Of a DNA stretch of 64,000 nucleotides, positions 53,688-63,335 are shown piece after piece (the stretch's first letter is position 1; the number at the start of each line of letters is the position of its first letter). Below the pieces are notes generated by a model, which saw nothing but the letters and a program-made list of their open reading frames with translations, did no database searches and was not told where the DNA came from. This stretch comes from Granulicella sibirica. Its GTDB lineage: Bacteria; Acidobacteriota; Terriglobia; Terriglobales; Acidobacteriaceae. The position numbers and the translations under genes are program-made. The stretch spans positions 2,046,001 to 2,110,000 of the forward strand of contig NZ_RDSM01000001.1 of NCBI RefSeq assembly GCF_004115155.1, in the 5' to 3' direction.

Positions 53688-55357
53688 GTACCTCAACGAC
53701 TACGATCTTGAATCTTCCGGATCAGGCCACCGCGACGCTTCCGAAGAGGAACTATCTCAATGCCGAGCATGGGCTGTTGAGCTGGCTCTTCACGGGCGAT
53801 CATAAGCGGATTGCGATGCTGTACCTGTTTTCGATCACGTTCTTCTTCTTCATCGGCGGCGCGTTCGCCGGCCTGATCCGGCTGGAGTTGCTGACGCCGC
53901 AGCCGGACCTGGTGGCCTCGGACACGTATAACAAGTTCTTCACGATGCATGGCATCATCATGATCTTCCTGTTTCTGGTGCCATCGGTTCCGGCGACGCT
54001 TGGAAACTTCCTCATCCCGATCATGCTGGGCGCGAAAGATCTGGCGTTTCCGAAGATCAACTTGCTGAGCTGGTATCTGTACATGGCTGGCGGAACGTTT
54101 ACGCTAGCTGCACTCGTGCTCGGTGGCGTGGATACGGGCTGGACATTTACTACTCCCCTGTCGACGCACTACCTGAATACGCATGTGATTACGGCGGCGA
54201 CCGCGATATTCATCGCTGGCTTCAGTTCCATCTTTACCGGGCTGAACTTCATCGTGACAATCCACCGCATGCGCGCTCCGGGTATGACGTGGTTTCGGAT
54301 GCCTCTGTTCGTCTGGTCCAACTACGCGGCCTCCATCCTGATGGTACTTGGAACCCCGGTACTCGCGATTGCGATCGTGCTTGTGGCCCTTGAACGGACG
54401 ATCGGGATTGGTGTTTTCGACCCGACCAAGGGTGGTGACCCGCTCCTCTTCCAGCATCTCTTCTGGTTCTACTCGCACCCGGCGGTGTACATCATGATCC
54501 TTCCGGGTATGGGCGTGATCTCGGAAGTGATCAGTACCTTTAGCCGGAAGCGGGTGTTCGGATACACAGCCGTCGCGTTCTCCTCAGTGGCCATTGCTCT
54601 GTTCGGGTTCTTCGTATGGGCGCACCATATGTTCATCATGGGTGTGTCGAATTACTCGGCCCTGGTCTTCTCGCTGCTCACGATGCTCGTCGCGGTCCCT
54701 TCGGCAATCAAGATTTTCAACTGGGCATTCACGCTGCAGAAGGGCTCGCTTACGTTCGAGACTCCCATGCTTTACGCGTTCGGATTTATGGGGCTCTTCA
54801 CGATCGGCGGTCTGACGGGCGTGTTCCTCGGGTCGCTTGGAATGGACATTCACCTGACCGAGACCTACTTCATCGTGGCTCACTTCCACTTCGTCATGGT
54901 GGGAGGGATGCTGATGGCGTTCCTGGCCGGCGTGCACTTTTGGTGGCCGAAGATGACCGGCCGGATGTATCCAGAGTCGCTCTCGAAGCTTGCGGCTGTA
55001 ACGACGTTCATCGGCTTCAACCTTACATTCCTTCCGCAGTTCATCCTGGGCTATCTGGGTATGCCGCGCCGCTATCACTCATACCCACAAGAGTTCCAGG
55101 TGCTGAATGTTCTCTCGACGGCTGGCGCGACTGTCTTGGGCGTGGGCTATTTGCTGCCGATGATTTACCTCGGATGGTCGCTGAAATATGGCGCGATCGC
55201 TGGGAACAATCCGTGGCAGGCGACCGGACTTGAGTGGCAGATTCAGTCTCCTCCGCTTACCGAGAATTTCCTTGTGACCCCAATTATGGATCACGAAGCA
55301 TACGATTACGAGTGGCTGGCTCACAAGACAGAACAAGAGGTAACGACCGTTGGCTAA
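53684..55357 (+). CDS. ctaD: Cytochrome c oxidase subunit I (A2-type)
   Basis: 557 residues, twelve membrane helices. Haem and copper ligands are visible: TMHGIIMIF (low-spin haem His), [16 protein letters not shown] (CuB His and the cross-linked Tyr), FVWAHHMF (CuB His pair), and [15 protein letters not shown] (haem a3 and a His). The YSHPAV form, instead of GHPEV, marks the A2 subgroup, in which a Tyr-Ser pair replaces the helix VI glutamate of the proton path. It sits in an operon with the complete alternative complex III. Confidence 0.96.
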   Translation: MSTSTTTILNLPDQATATLPKRNYLNAEHGLLSWLFTGDHKRIAMLYLFSITFFFFIGGAFAGLIRLELLTPQPDLVASDTYNKFFTMHGIIMIFLFLVPSVPATLGNFLIPIMLGAKDLAFPKINLLSWYLYMAGGTFTLAALVLGGVDTGWTFTTPLSTHYLNTHVITAATAIFIAGFSSIFTGLNFIVTIHRMRAPGMTWFRMPLFVWSNYAASILMVLGTPVLAIAIVLVALERTIGIGVFDPTKGGDPLLFQHLFWFYSHPAVYIMILPGMGVISEVISTFSRKRVFGYTAVAFSSVAIALFGFFVWAHHMFIMGVSNYSALVFSLLTMLVAVPSAIKIFNWAFTLQKGSLTFETPMLYAFGFMGLFTIGGLTGVFLGSLGMDIHLTETYFIVAHFHFVMVGGMLMAFLAGVHFWWPKMTGRMYPESLSKLAAVTTFIGFNLTFLPQFILGYLGMPRRYHSYPQEFQVLNVLSTAGATVLGVGYLLPMIYLGWSLKYGAIAGNNPWQATGLEWQIQSPPLTENFLVTPIMDHEAYDYEWLAHKTEQEVTTVG

Positions 55358-56132
55358 CACGATCGCAACCACACATGATTCGCTGCACCCGACGCTTGAG
55401 CATCCCCATGTTCATGATGAGCACGTTGTGCTGCCGCAGCATCGCCACCATTTCGAGACCGAGAATCAGCAGCGCGAAGCCGGAAGCTTCGGTATGTGGC
55501 TCTTTCTGCTGACCGAAATCATGTTCTTCGGCGGGTTGTTCTTCGCTTACCTGCTTTACAGGAACTGGTACTATCCGGCGTTCGCCTCGGCGTCCAATCA
55601 ATTGTCGGTGCCGCTGGGTGCGTTCAACACCGTTATTCTAATTTCTTCGGGTTTCTGCATGGCTCTCGGCGTCTATTACGCTGAAGTGCGGCAGAAGACG
55701 ATGCTCGTTGCGATGTTGATACTCACCACATTCTTCGGCGTCGTCTTTCTTGGCGTAAAGGGCGTGGAGTACCACGAGAAGTGGGAAAAGCACCATATTC
55801 CGGGGTCGAGTTTTGACATCTCGGAGTTTGTTAACCCCCCAATCGACGCGAAGACGGGTAAGGCGACGGAAGAACCACTCGCTCCCGATATGGCCCAGAA
55901 GACTCAGGTCTTCTTTTTCCTTTACTTTGCAATGACGGGTATGCACGCGCTGCATATGATCATTGGAATTGCGGTCCTTGGCTGGCTCACATGGAGAGCG
56001 CACAGGTTTGAGTTCTCGAATGGTTATGTCGCTCCTATCGAGAATTTTGGCTTGTATTGGCATTTCGTCGATATCGTGTGGCTCTTCCTCTTTCCTTTGC
56101 TGTATCTCATCAACCGGCATCCATTGAAATAG
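55350..56132 (+). CDS. ctaE: Cytochrome c oxidase subunit III
   Basis: 260 residues beginning with TTG at 55350, which overlaps the ctaD stop by 8 bp. The His-rich lead ([17 protein letters not shown]) is followed by five or more membrane helices; [23 protein letters not shown] (first) and [13 protein letters not shown] (with the conserved His/Glu) are typical of the COX3 family, and [18 protein letters not shown] closes it. It is part of the oxidase core. Confidence 0.95.
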   Translation: MANTIATTHDSLHPTLEHPHVHDEHVVLPQHRHHFETENQQREAGSFGMWLFLLTEIMFFGGLFFAYLLYRNWYYPAFASASNQLSVPLGAFNTVILISSGFCMALGVYYAEVRQKTMLVAMLILTTFFGVVFLGVKGVEYHEKWEKHHIPGSSFDISEFVNPPIDAKTGKATEEPLAPDMAQKTQVFFFLYFAMTGMHALHMIIGIAVLGWLTWRAHRFEFSNGYVAPIENFGLYWHFVDIVWLFLFPLLYLINRHPLK

Positions 56133-56171
56133 AAACCGTGTCGCGCTGCGCGCGCGGAAAGGCCACAAATA

Positions 56172-56507
56172 ATGTCCGAAGTTCATGATGAATCCAATGT
56201 GACCGATCCGGAACACGCAGATCATCACATCGTCTCGCCGCTCCAGTATTCGTACGTCTTCGGCACACTGCTCGTGTTCACCGCGATTACAGTGGGTGCT
56301 GCATATGTCGATTTGAAGTGGCTCAACCCCGTGATCGCGCTTGGGATCGCGAGCTTCAAGGCCGTCGTCGTCATTCTCTTCTTCATGCACGTGAAGTATC
56401 AGTCGCGTCTGATCAAGATGACCGTTGGGGCAGGCTTCTTTACCTTCTTCGTCCTGATCATGATGACAATGAGCGACTACATCAGCCGCGCCTGGGGCAA
56501 CTGGTAA
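56172..56507 (+). CDS. ctaF: Cytochrome c oxidase subunit IV
   Basis: 111 residues, His-rich start and three membrane helices (about 30-50, 54-76, 80-103), of the COX4_pro (CtaF/CoxD) family. It is the last gene of the act-cta operon. A 20-bp terminator gap separates it from the GC-rich hairpin at 56527-56552. Confidence 0.9.
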   Translation: MSEVHDESNVTDPEHADHHIVSPLQYSYVFGTLLVFTAITVGAAYVDLKWLNPVIALGIASFKAVVVILFFMHVKYQSRLIKMTVGAGFFTFFVLIMMTMSDYISRAWGNW

Positions 56508-56526
56508 GGTAGGCGTATTCCTGAGG

Positions 56527-56552
56527 AAAGGGCGCCCCCCCGGGCGCCTTTT
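56527..56552 (+). terminator. Intrinsic terminator of the respiratory operon
   Basis: Stem GGCGCCC/GGGCGCC (7 pairs) extended by a G-T wobble and three A-T pairs, loop CCCC, followed by TTTTCTG. Located 20 bp past ctaF. Confidence 0.85.
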
Positions 56553-56780
56553 CTGCGCCTGGATGGCTGTCGCACCGACTCCTCAGGGTCGGGCTGCCTA
56601 TCTTTGCCGGTTGAAGTACTTCGATTCGGATGGTGCGGGCGAAACTTCGTTCCAATAATCGCGTCTCAAGAAGGCGTGCCTTTCTAAAATGGGGGTGCTC
56701 AAAGCATTCGTGTCCGCGTTTAGAAGTCACCAAGGTCGCGTTACCGTAGAATGCGCGCAGGGATCCTTCGGAGCTTTTTC

Positions 56781-59660
56781 ATGATGACGTATTGGAGTGT
56801 GTTGAGGGCGGCTAGACGTGCGGGCTTGGCCGCAACCTTGGTTATCTTGGCCCCGTCCTTGACAGCCGTCGCGCAGAAGCCGCAGGCGCGTATCACCGCA
56901 GAGGTCGTGAACTCGAACCGGGCCCTGATCCAGGGGTCGGCCCTACCCAGAGCTCGCGCCGATAACGATGCGGGCAAGGTGGCCTCAGATATGAAGCTAC
57001 AGGGTATGAGCTTTGTCTTCTCTCGGTCCGACGCCCAGTCCGCCGCGCTCGAGACGCTTATTGCGGCCCAGCAGAATCCGTCGTCGCCTTTGTACCATCA
57101 GTGGTTGACCCCAGACCAGTTCGCGAGTCGGTTCGGGGCCGCGGACGCGGATATCGCGAAGGTCGAGGGGTGGTTGCAGCAGGAAGGGTTCACGGTCGAT
57201 CACGTGTCACGCAGCCGTGACCGGATCACCTTCTCCGGAACGGCGGCGCAGGTTGAAGTGGCGTTCGGCGCGCCTATTCACTACTTCACCACGAACGGCG
57301 ACACGCACTTTGCCCCGCTGGGAAGCCTGAGCGTTCCAGCGGCGTTTTCGGCAAGCATTCTTACAATAGGGAACGTTTCAGACTTTCGCCCCAAAGCGCA
57401 TGTGAAGTTCATGACCCCGGAGACGGTCAAGGCGAACTTTACCTCAAGTCAGTCAGGTTCACACTTCGTTACTCCGAAGGATGTTGCAACCATCTATGAC
57501 ATCAACGCGGCCTACAACGCGGGGTACACGGGGACAAACCAGTCCATCGCAATCGTTGGGCAGTCCTCGGTTGTTCTGACGGACATCAGCAACTTCCAAA
57601 CGGCTGCAGGCCTCACCGTTAAGGCCCCTACCCCTATCCTCGTCCCGGGCTCTGGAACTACGGCATCTCCCGTGACTGGAGACGAGGGCGAGTCGGATCT
57701 TGATCTGGAGTACTCGGGCGGGATCGCCAAAGGTGCGACGATCTACTTCGTCTACACGGGAAATAACCAAAACTACGGGGTCTTCGACTCCCTGCAATAC
57801 GCTGTCGACGAGCGCCTCTCCCCAATCATCAGTTCCAGCTACGGAGAGTGTGAGACGGCCCTTGGTGCCGCGGATTACGCTTCCCTGAACGCGATTCTCC
57901 AGCAAGCGTCAACGCAGGGACAGACTGTCATCGCGGCCGCAGGAGATGACGGCTCGACCGACTGTTATGAACAGACGGGGCTCACCTCGGCCCAACAACT
58001 CGCACTTGCTGTCGACTTTCCCGCCAGCAGTCAGTATGTGACCGGAATGGGTGGAACGGAGTATCTCGCGGCGGATGTGGCCACGGGGAACACAACGTAC
58101 TGGACCGCGGCGAGCGGAAGCGATGTGATCAGTTCCGCGCTTTCCTACATTCCGGAGATGGTCTGGAACGACGACTCCTCCACGGACGGCATTTCGTCTG
58201 GTGGCGGGGGAACTAGTCAATTCACCGCGCGACCGAGTTGGCAGACCGGCGTGACAGGCATCCCATCGGGCAGTTTTCGATTGGTTCCCGACATCTCGCT
58301 TGCGTCATCCCCGAACAATGCCGGGTATCTCTACTGCTCGAGCGATACGCAATCTACCGGAATTACCGGAAGTTGCTCCAATGGTTTCCGCGATAGTTCG
58401 GATGCCAGCCTTACAGTCGCTGGCGGAACGAGCTTTGCCGCCCCGATCTTCGCCGGCATGCTGGCGATCATCAACCAGAGCCGTAACTCGACGGGGCAGG
58501 GCGTAATCAACCCCACACTCTACACGCTCGCCTCGAACTCTGCGACGTACTCAACGGCCTTCCATGATACGGTGACCGGCGGCAACCAGTGTACGGCGGG
58601 CTCGTCGTCAACCACGGTGTATTGCAACTCAACAGGTGCTTCTGCCTACGCCGCCGGTACTGGATATGATGAGGCATCTGGCCTTGGTTCTGTCGACCTG
58701 AACATTCTGCTTACCGCGTGGCCGACGACCTCTGCCACAACTTTGCAGGCATCTTCTACTACACTCTCCGCGGCGACGCTTTCACCGACGTCCGGGGCGG
58801 CGGATGTGATTACGTTCACGGTTGCGCCCTCGTCGACTACGTTCACCACAACTCCGACGGGCAGTCTGATGCTGGTGGTCGACGGGACGACTGCGGCCTC
58901 GACACTCGCGCTGACGAATGGAGTCGCAACTTACACCTTTACCTCGACGACAGCTGGTGCCCATGTCATTGAGGCGACTTATTCCGGTGACTCCATCTAT
59001 GCCTCATCAACTGGCTCTCTCGCTCTTTCCATTGGCGCCACGACTTCATCCACGGGAACCTTTATAGTGTCCGCGCCTTCACTGACGGTAGCTGACGGGT
59101 CTTCCGGGAGTTCGACCGTGACAGTCACTCCAGCGGGCGGGTATACAGGTACTCTCAGCTGGACACTTTCGACAAATGCGTCGCTCACGAATGCCTGCTA
59201 CACCATCAACAACTTGACTGTTCCCGGGACGGCTGCGGTCACCACTTCATTGACCATCGCAACGAGTTCTTCGCTCTGCGCGAGTTCCTCCGTGGTTGGA
59301 GGCGCTGGCTTGCGGAAGCTCGGCAATGGGCAAATCACCGATAACCGTGCGCCGTCCCCGGCTCCTTCACGGTCAGGGTCCATGCCAACTGCGGTCGCAT
59401 TTGCCGGGTTGCTTGCACTCCTGGCCCAACGTCGGCGGCCAGTATTGCGTCTCTTACTTGCCGTCGTATCCATTGGGGTGCTGGGCTTCGGTCTGTCTGG
59501 ATGCGGCGGGAGCGGCAGCAATACGACCACGACGACCACCACGACTACCACCACGTCGACCAATGCAACCAAGGGTACATACACCCTAACGCTGGTCGGG
59601 ACCGACACCGCGAACACGGCCATTACCGCCTCCAGTACGTTCACGTTGACGATCGATTAG
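56781..59660 (+). CDS. Secreted S53 (sedolisin/kumamolisin) peptidase with Ig-like tail
   Basis: About 959 residues. A signal peptide is followed by a pro-domain (about 45-190, with LIAAQQNPSSPLYHQWLTPDQFA) and the S53 catalytic core: GESDLDLEYSG (Glu and Asp of the triad), AAGDDGSTDC (oxyanion Asp) and TVAGGTSFAAPIFAGML (nucleophile Ser). Ig-like domains follow. Late in the chain a hydrophobic stretch, a basic QRRRPVLR, a second hydrophobic stretch with LSGCGGSGS, and a Thr tract (about eleven) precede a short final strand set. I start at the ATG at 56781 (GGAG upstream). The activity is acid proteolysis outside the cell. Confidence 0.9.
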   Translation: MMTYWSVLRAARRAGLAATLVILAPSLTAVAQKPQARITAEVVNSNRALIQGSALPRARADNDAGKVASDMKLQGMSFVFSRSDAQSAALETLIAAQQNPSSPLYHQWLTPDQFASRFGAADADIAKVEGWLQQEGFTVDHVSRSRDRITFSGTAAQVEVAFGAPIHYFTTNGDTHFAPLGSLSVPAAFSASILTIGNVSDFRPKAHVKFMTPETVKANFTSSQSGSHFVTPKDVATIYDINAAYNAGYTGTNQSIAIVGQSSVVLTDISNFQTAAGLTVKAPTPILVPGSGTTASPVTGDEGESDLDLEYSGGIAKGATIYFVYTGNNQNYGVFDSLQYAVDERLSPIISSSYGECETALGAADYASLNAILQQASTQGQTVIAAAGDDGSTDCYEQTGLTSAQQLALAVDFPASSQYVTGMGGTEYLAADVATGNTTYWTAASGSDVISSALSYIPEMVWNDDSSTDGISSGGGGTSQFTARPSWQTGVTGIPSGSFRLVPDISLASSPNNAGYLYCSSDTQSTGITGSCSNGFRDSSDASLTVAGGTSFAAPIFAGMLAIINQSRNSTGQGVINPTLYTLASNSATYSTAFHDTVTGGNQCTAGSSSTTVYCNSTGASAYAAGTGYDEASGLGSVDLNILLTAWPTTSATTLQASSTTLSAATLSPTSGAADVITFTVAPSSTTFTTTPTGSLMLVVDGTTAASTLALTNGVATYTFTSTTAGAHVIEATYSGDSIYASSTGSLALSIGATTSSTGTFIVSAPSLTVADGSSGSSTVTVTPAGGYTGTLSWTLSTNASLTNACYTINNLTVPGTAAVTTSLTIATSSSLCASSSVVGGAGLRKLGNGQITDNRAPSPAPSRSGSMPTAVAFAGLLALLAQRRRPVLRLLLAVVSIGVLGFGLSGCGGSGSNTTTTTTTTTTTSTNATKGTYTLTLVGTDTANTAITASSTFTLTID

Positions 59661-59677
59661 CGGCGGCTCCATGAAGA

Positions 59678-59713
59678 CTCCGGGCATGCGGGACGACCGC
59701 GCGATGCCCGGAG
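59678..59713 (+). terminator. Stem-loop downstream of S53 peptidase
   Basis: Perfect 10-bp inverted repeat CTCCGGGCAT/ATGCCCGGAG with a 16-base loop, 17 bases past the stop. There is no long T-run, so it may be a 3'-end stabiliser as much as a terminator. Confidence 0.6.
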
Positions 59714-59846
59714 CCATTGGCATAAGGCGCTCTAGTCAGGGTTGAAAGTTTGCGCATGCTTAGCGGTGCGGGTTCCTAGTGCAATGTCGTCAAAACGAGA
59801 AGGCGTTCTTCGCCTTGCTCGTCGCGCCCGAGCGTAGCGTAGAAGG

Positions 59847-61271
59847 ATGAGCGCTGTAAACGCGGGATGGGCCTCGAAAGAACTTCAGGAAGTACTGTCC
59901 GGGGCTCGGGTGACCGAGAGACGCGGGGGCGAACCAGACCGCAAGGGCAAGTGTGTCGTGTACTGGATGCAGCGGGCGCAGCGCGGGATCGACAACCATG
60001 CCGTCAACCTCGCCGTGGCCGTAGCGAATGAGATGTCGCTCCCTCTAGTCGTCTATTTCGCCGGAATCTCGAACTTTCCCCATGCGAATCTGCGGCACTA
60101 CGTCTTTCTCAACCAGGGCCTGCCAGATATCGAAGGCGACCTGGCCAAGCGAAATATCACCTTCCTTATGCGGAAGGCTCCAAGCGAATCTCTGCGACAG
60201 CTCCTGGTGGATGTGAAGGCGGCGATCCTGATTGGGGATGAGAACCCCATGCGCGAGCCGGAGCGTTGGCGGCGCGACATTGCGGCGAGTGTTCCAATTC
60301 CTTTCTATACGGTCGATACGGATGTCATCGTACCGTCGAAGCTGATCGGCAAGGCGCAATACGGGGCTTACACGATTCGGCCGAGACTCTACCGGGCCCT
60401 GCCTGAGTTTCTCAGGCCCTATGAGAATCCTTGCGCAATAGCCAGTTGGAAGAGACCGCGTGGCTTCAAGTCTGATTCCGTACACGAGGACATAACGGCA
60501 GGCTGGAAGGATTTCGATCGGAGTGTTCGGCCGGTTGCAGCTTGGAAAGGTGGCACGCACGCGGCGTTGGCGCGGCTGAAGCTCTTTACGGAGACGATGC
60601 TGCATGATTGTGAAACGCAGCGGAATCGTCCGGAGACGGATGGGACCTCCGCAATGTCTCCGTACCTGCACTTTGGACACATTGGGCCACAGACGATCGC
60701 GCTGGCCATCGATGCGGCGGCGGCGGCGAATCCGAAGCTTCAGTCCGCGCGAGACAGCTACTTTAACGAGTTGATCGCGTGGCGGGAACTGGCTGTGAAC
60801 TTCGTGAAGTATTCTCCGGACACCTACGACACCGCCGATTGCGCGGAGGAGTGGTCACGGAAGACGATCGCAGAGCATGCGCGGGATGAACGAGAGCACT
60901 TGTATTCGCTCAAGGAACTTGAGCTTGGACAGACGTACGACGAACTTTGGAATGCGGCGCAGATTCAGATGGTGCGACACGGCTGGATGCACAACTATCT
61001 GCGAATGTATTGGGCCAAGAAGATTCTCGAGTGGACTCCGGATGTGCAAACGGCGATGAAGCATGCCATCTATCTGAACGACAAATATTTCATCGATGGC
61101 CGAGATCCAAACGGATATGCAGGGGTGGCCTGGGCCATCGTGGGAAAGTTCGATCGTGCGTGGGGAAGCCGGCCTGTGTTCGGTAAGCGCCGTTACATGT
61201 CGGGCGCGTCAACAGGAAAGAAGTTCGATTCGAAGGCGTATATCCGTCAGATGAACGCGTTGCGGGAGTAA
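59847..61271 (+). CDS. phr: Deoxyribodipyrimidine photolyase, class II
   Basis: It repairs UV-made cyclobutane pyrimidine dimers using light and FAD. 474 residues. The N-terminal antenna domain begins CVVYWMQRAQRGIDNHAVNLA, a hallmark of class II (key part YWMQRAQR.DN.A...A). The FAD domain has TSAMSPYLHFGHIGPQ, ELIAWRELAVNF, and QMVRHGWMHNYLRMYWAKKILEW with NDKYFIDGRDPNGYAGVAW. No partner genes. GGATGA precedes the start. Confidence 0.93.
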   Translation: MSAVNAGWASKELQEVLSGARVTERRGGEPDRKGKCVVYWMQRAQRGIDNHAVNLAVAVANEMSLPLVVYFAGISNFPHANLRHYVFLNQGLPDIEGDLAKRNITFLMRKAPSESLRQLLVDVKAAILIGDENPMREPERWRRDIAASVPIPFYTVDTDVIVPSKLIGKAQYGAYTIRPRLYRALPEFLRPYENPCAIASWKRPRGFKSDSVHEDITAGWKDFDRSVRPVAAWKGGTHAALARLKLFTETMLHDCETQRNRPETDGTSAMSPYLHFGHIGPQTIALAIDAAAAANPKLQSARDSYFNELIAWRELAVNFVKYSPDTYDTADCAEEWSRKTIAEHARDEREHLYSLKELELGQTYDELWNAAQIQMVRHGWMHNYLRMYWAKKILEWTPDVQTAMKHAIYLNDKYFIDGRDPNGYAGVAWAIVGKFDRAWGSRPVFGKRRYMSGASTGKKFDSKAYIRQMNALRE

Positions 61272-61359
61272 GAGTCGAATCTCGGCAAAAAGGGCAAATC
61301 GGGCCGTTTTTGACGTGGTCGGCCGCATCGCCAGACGCTGGTTTGCCATCCAAAGAATC

Positions 61360-62343
61360 ATGGATTACGGAAAGCTTGGCTCAACTGGCGTAACAGTTTC
61401 GCGCATCTGTCTGGGAATGATGACCTACGGCTCGAAGAGCTGGAGACAGTGGGTGCTGGAGGAAGACGACGCGCGCCCTTTCGTAAAGGCGGCTATCGAG
61501 GCAGGGATCAACTTTTTCGATACGGCGGATGTGTACTCGCTCGGGGTAAGCGAGGAGATCACGGGAAAGCTCCTTAAGGAGTACGGGCCGGCGCGCGATG
61601 AACTAGTGATTGCGACGAAAGTCTTCAACCCTATGAGCAAGGATCCGAACGACAAAGGGCTGTCTCGGAAACACATCATGCAGTCGGTGGACCGGTCGTT
61701 GAAGCGCCTGGGGACGGACTATATCGATCTTTACCAGATTCATCGTTTCGATCCGTACACGCCGATTGAGGAGACGCTTACGGCGCTGGATGATGTGGTG
61801 CGGGCGGGAAAGGTTCTCTATCTCGGTGGATCGTCCATGTATGCGTGGCAGTTTCTAAAGATGCTGGAGTTCCAGAAGCAGAATGGCCTGGCGCACTTCG
61901 TGACGATGCAGAACCACTATAACCTCGTCTATCGCGAGGAAGAACGCGAGATGATTCCTCTGTGCGAGTCGGAAGGGATCGGCCTCGTTCCATGGAGCCC
62001 GCTCGCCAGGGGATTTCTTGCGGGTAACCGAAAGCCTGGCGACGAGAACGGCAGCACGCTGCGGGCACAGACGGATGACTTCGGTCGCTCGCTCTACAAC
62101 GATGCAGACTATACGGTCGTGGAGCGCGTCAACGAGGTCGCAAACGAGCGCGGCGTGAAGCCGGCCCAGATTGCGCTGGCATGGGTTCTGTCGAAGAAGG
62201 CAGTTTCGTCGCCGATCATCGGGGCGAGCAAACAGTATCAGCTTGACGATGCGATTGGCTCTCTGCCGATCAAGCTCTCCGAAGAAGAGATCAAGAGGCT
62301 CGAAGAGCCATACACACCGCACCCCGTGCTTGGCCATAACTAG
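61360..62343 (+). CDS. Aldo/keto reductase
   Basis: About 327 residues, NADPH-dependent oxidoreductase of the AKR superfamily. MDYGKLGSTGVTVSRICLGMMTYG opens; NFFDTADVYSLG holds the catalytic Asp and Tyr; ELVIATKVF the Lys; DLYQIHRFDP the His; and the C-terminal IIGASKQYQLDD the nucleotide clamp. I use the ATG at 61360; the ORF opens earlier with residues not typical of the family. The substrate is unknown. It is followed, 32 bp later, by the epimerase gene. Confidence 0.9.
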   Translation: MDYGKLGSTGVTVSRICLGMMTYGSKSWRQWVLEEDDARPFVKAAIEAGINFFDTADVYSLGVSEEITGKLLKEYGPARDELVIATKVFNPMSKDPNDKGLSRKHIMQSVDRSLKRLGTDYIDLYQIHRFDPYTPIEETLTALDDVVRAGKVLYLGGSSMYAWQFLKMLEFQKQNGLAHFVTMQNHYNLVYREEEREMIPLCESEGIGLVPWSPLARGFLAGNRKPGDENGSTLRAQTDDFGRSLYNDADYTVVERVNEVANERGVKPAQIALAWVLSKKAVSSPIIGASKQYQLDDAIGSLPIKLSEEEIKRLEEPYTPHPVLGHN

Positions 62344-62375
62344 TTGTAGCTGCGTCTATCGTTTGAGGGTTCACC

Positions 62376-63335
62376 TTGGCTGTCATGCTTGTCACCGGTA
62401 TCGCCGGCTTTATCGGATCGCATCTCGCCGACGCTTTAGTTCAACAGGGCCACGAGGTGCGCGGACTGGATAACTTCGCAACCGGAAGCCGGCGGAATTT
62501 GGCCGGCGTGGCGGATCGCATCGACGTTCGCGTCGTTGATTTGCGGGATGAGGAACGGGTTGCGGAAGCTTGTGAGGGGGTCGACACGATCTTTCACGAG
62601 GGTGCGCTTCCTAGCGTTCCGCGCTCGGTCAAGGAGCCGCGGCCAAGTCACGAAACCAATATCGATGGGACGTTCAACCTGCTCGAAGGGGCGAGGTTGG
62701 CGGGGGTAAAGCGCATCGTGTACGCAGCTTCATCGTCGGCCTATGGGGACCAGCCGGGCTTTCCCCGCGTGGAGACGATGGCACCAAAGCCTCTATCGCC
62801 CTACGCTGTCCAGAAACTTACCTGCGAGCTTTACCTGCAGTCGTACTGGCAAGTCTATGGCATCGAGACGGTTTGCCTGCGCTACTTCAACATCTTCGGT
62901 CCGAGGCAAGTTCCGGATTCGCCGTACTCCGGTGTGATGGCGCGCTTCATTTTGCAGATGATGCGGGGAGAACAGCCGGTCATCTTTGGAGATGGAGAGC
63001 AGGGTCGCGACTTCACTTACATCGCGAACGTAGTCCAGGCTAACCTGCTGGCGGCTTCGGCCCTGGCCGAGAAGGTGGCTGGCCGCGTCTTCAATGTCGC
63101 ATGTGGTGAACGTCACACGCTGAACGAAACCTTTGGTCTACTTGCGGGTTTGCTCAACTATGCTCGCGGTCCAAAGTACGGACCGGAACGCGCCGGTGAC
63201 GTGCGAGACTCGCTTGCCGATATCTCGGCCGCACGTGAGGCATTTGGGTATGCCCCCGAACTCGGCTTTGAAGAAGGGCTTAGGCGCACCGTGGCCTGGT
63301 ACAAGACACAAACCGAAATGGAGTTGACGCATTGA
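62376..63335 (+). CDS. Sugar-nucleotide epimerase/dehydratase (SDR, GalE/WbpP-like)
   Basis: 319 residues, extended SDR. MLVTGIAGFIGSHLADALVQQG with the NAD-binding GxxGxxG, RSVKEPRPSHETNIDGTFNLLE, SSSAYGDQPGFP and YAVQKLTCELY (catalytic Tyr and Lys) identify it. It is close to UDP-N-acetylglucosamine 4-epimerases (WbpP) and UDP-glucose epimerases. The TTG at 62376 with GAGGG upstream is preferred; ATG at 62385 is possible. Its stop overlaps the next gene by 4 bp (TTGA). It is part of a surface-polysaccharide precursor operon that continues beyond the window. Confidence 0.88.
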   Translation: MAVMLVTGIAGFIGSHLADALVQQGHEVRGLDNFATGSRRNLAGVADRIDVRVVDLRDEERVAEACEGVDTIFHEGALPSVPRSVKEPRPSHETNIDGTFNLLEGARLAGVKRIVYAASSSAYGDQPGFPRVETMAPKPLSPYAVQKLTCELYLQSYWQVYGIETVCLRYFNIFGPRQVPDSPYSGVMARFILQMMRGEQPVIFGDGEQGRDFTYIANVVQANLLAASALAEKVAGRVFNVACGERHTLNETFGLLAGLLNYARGPKYGPERAGDVRDSLADISAAREAFGYAPELGFEEGLRRTVAWYKTQTEMELTH

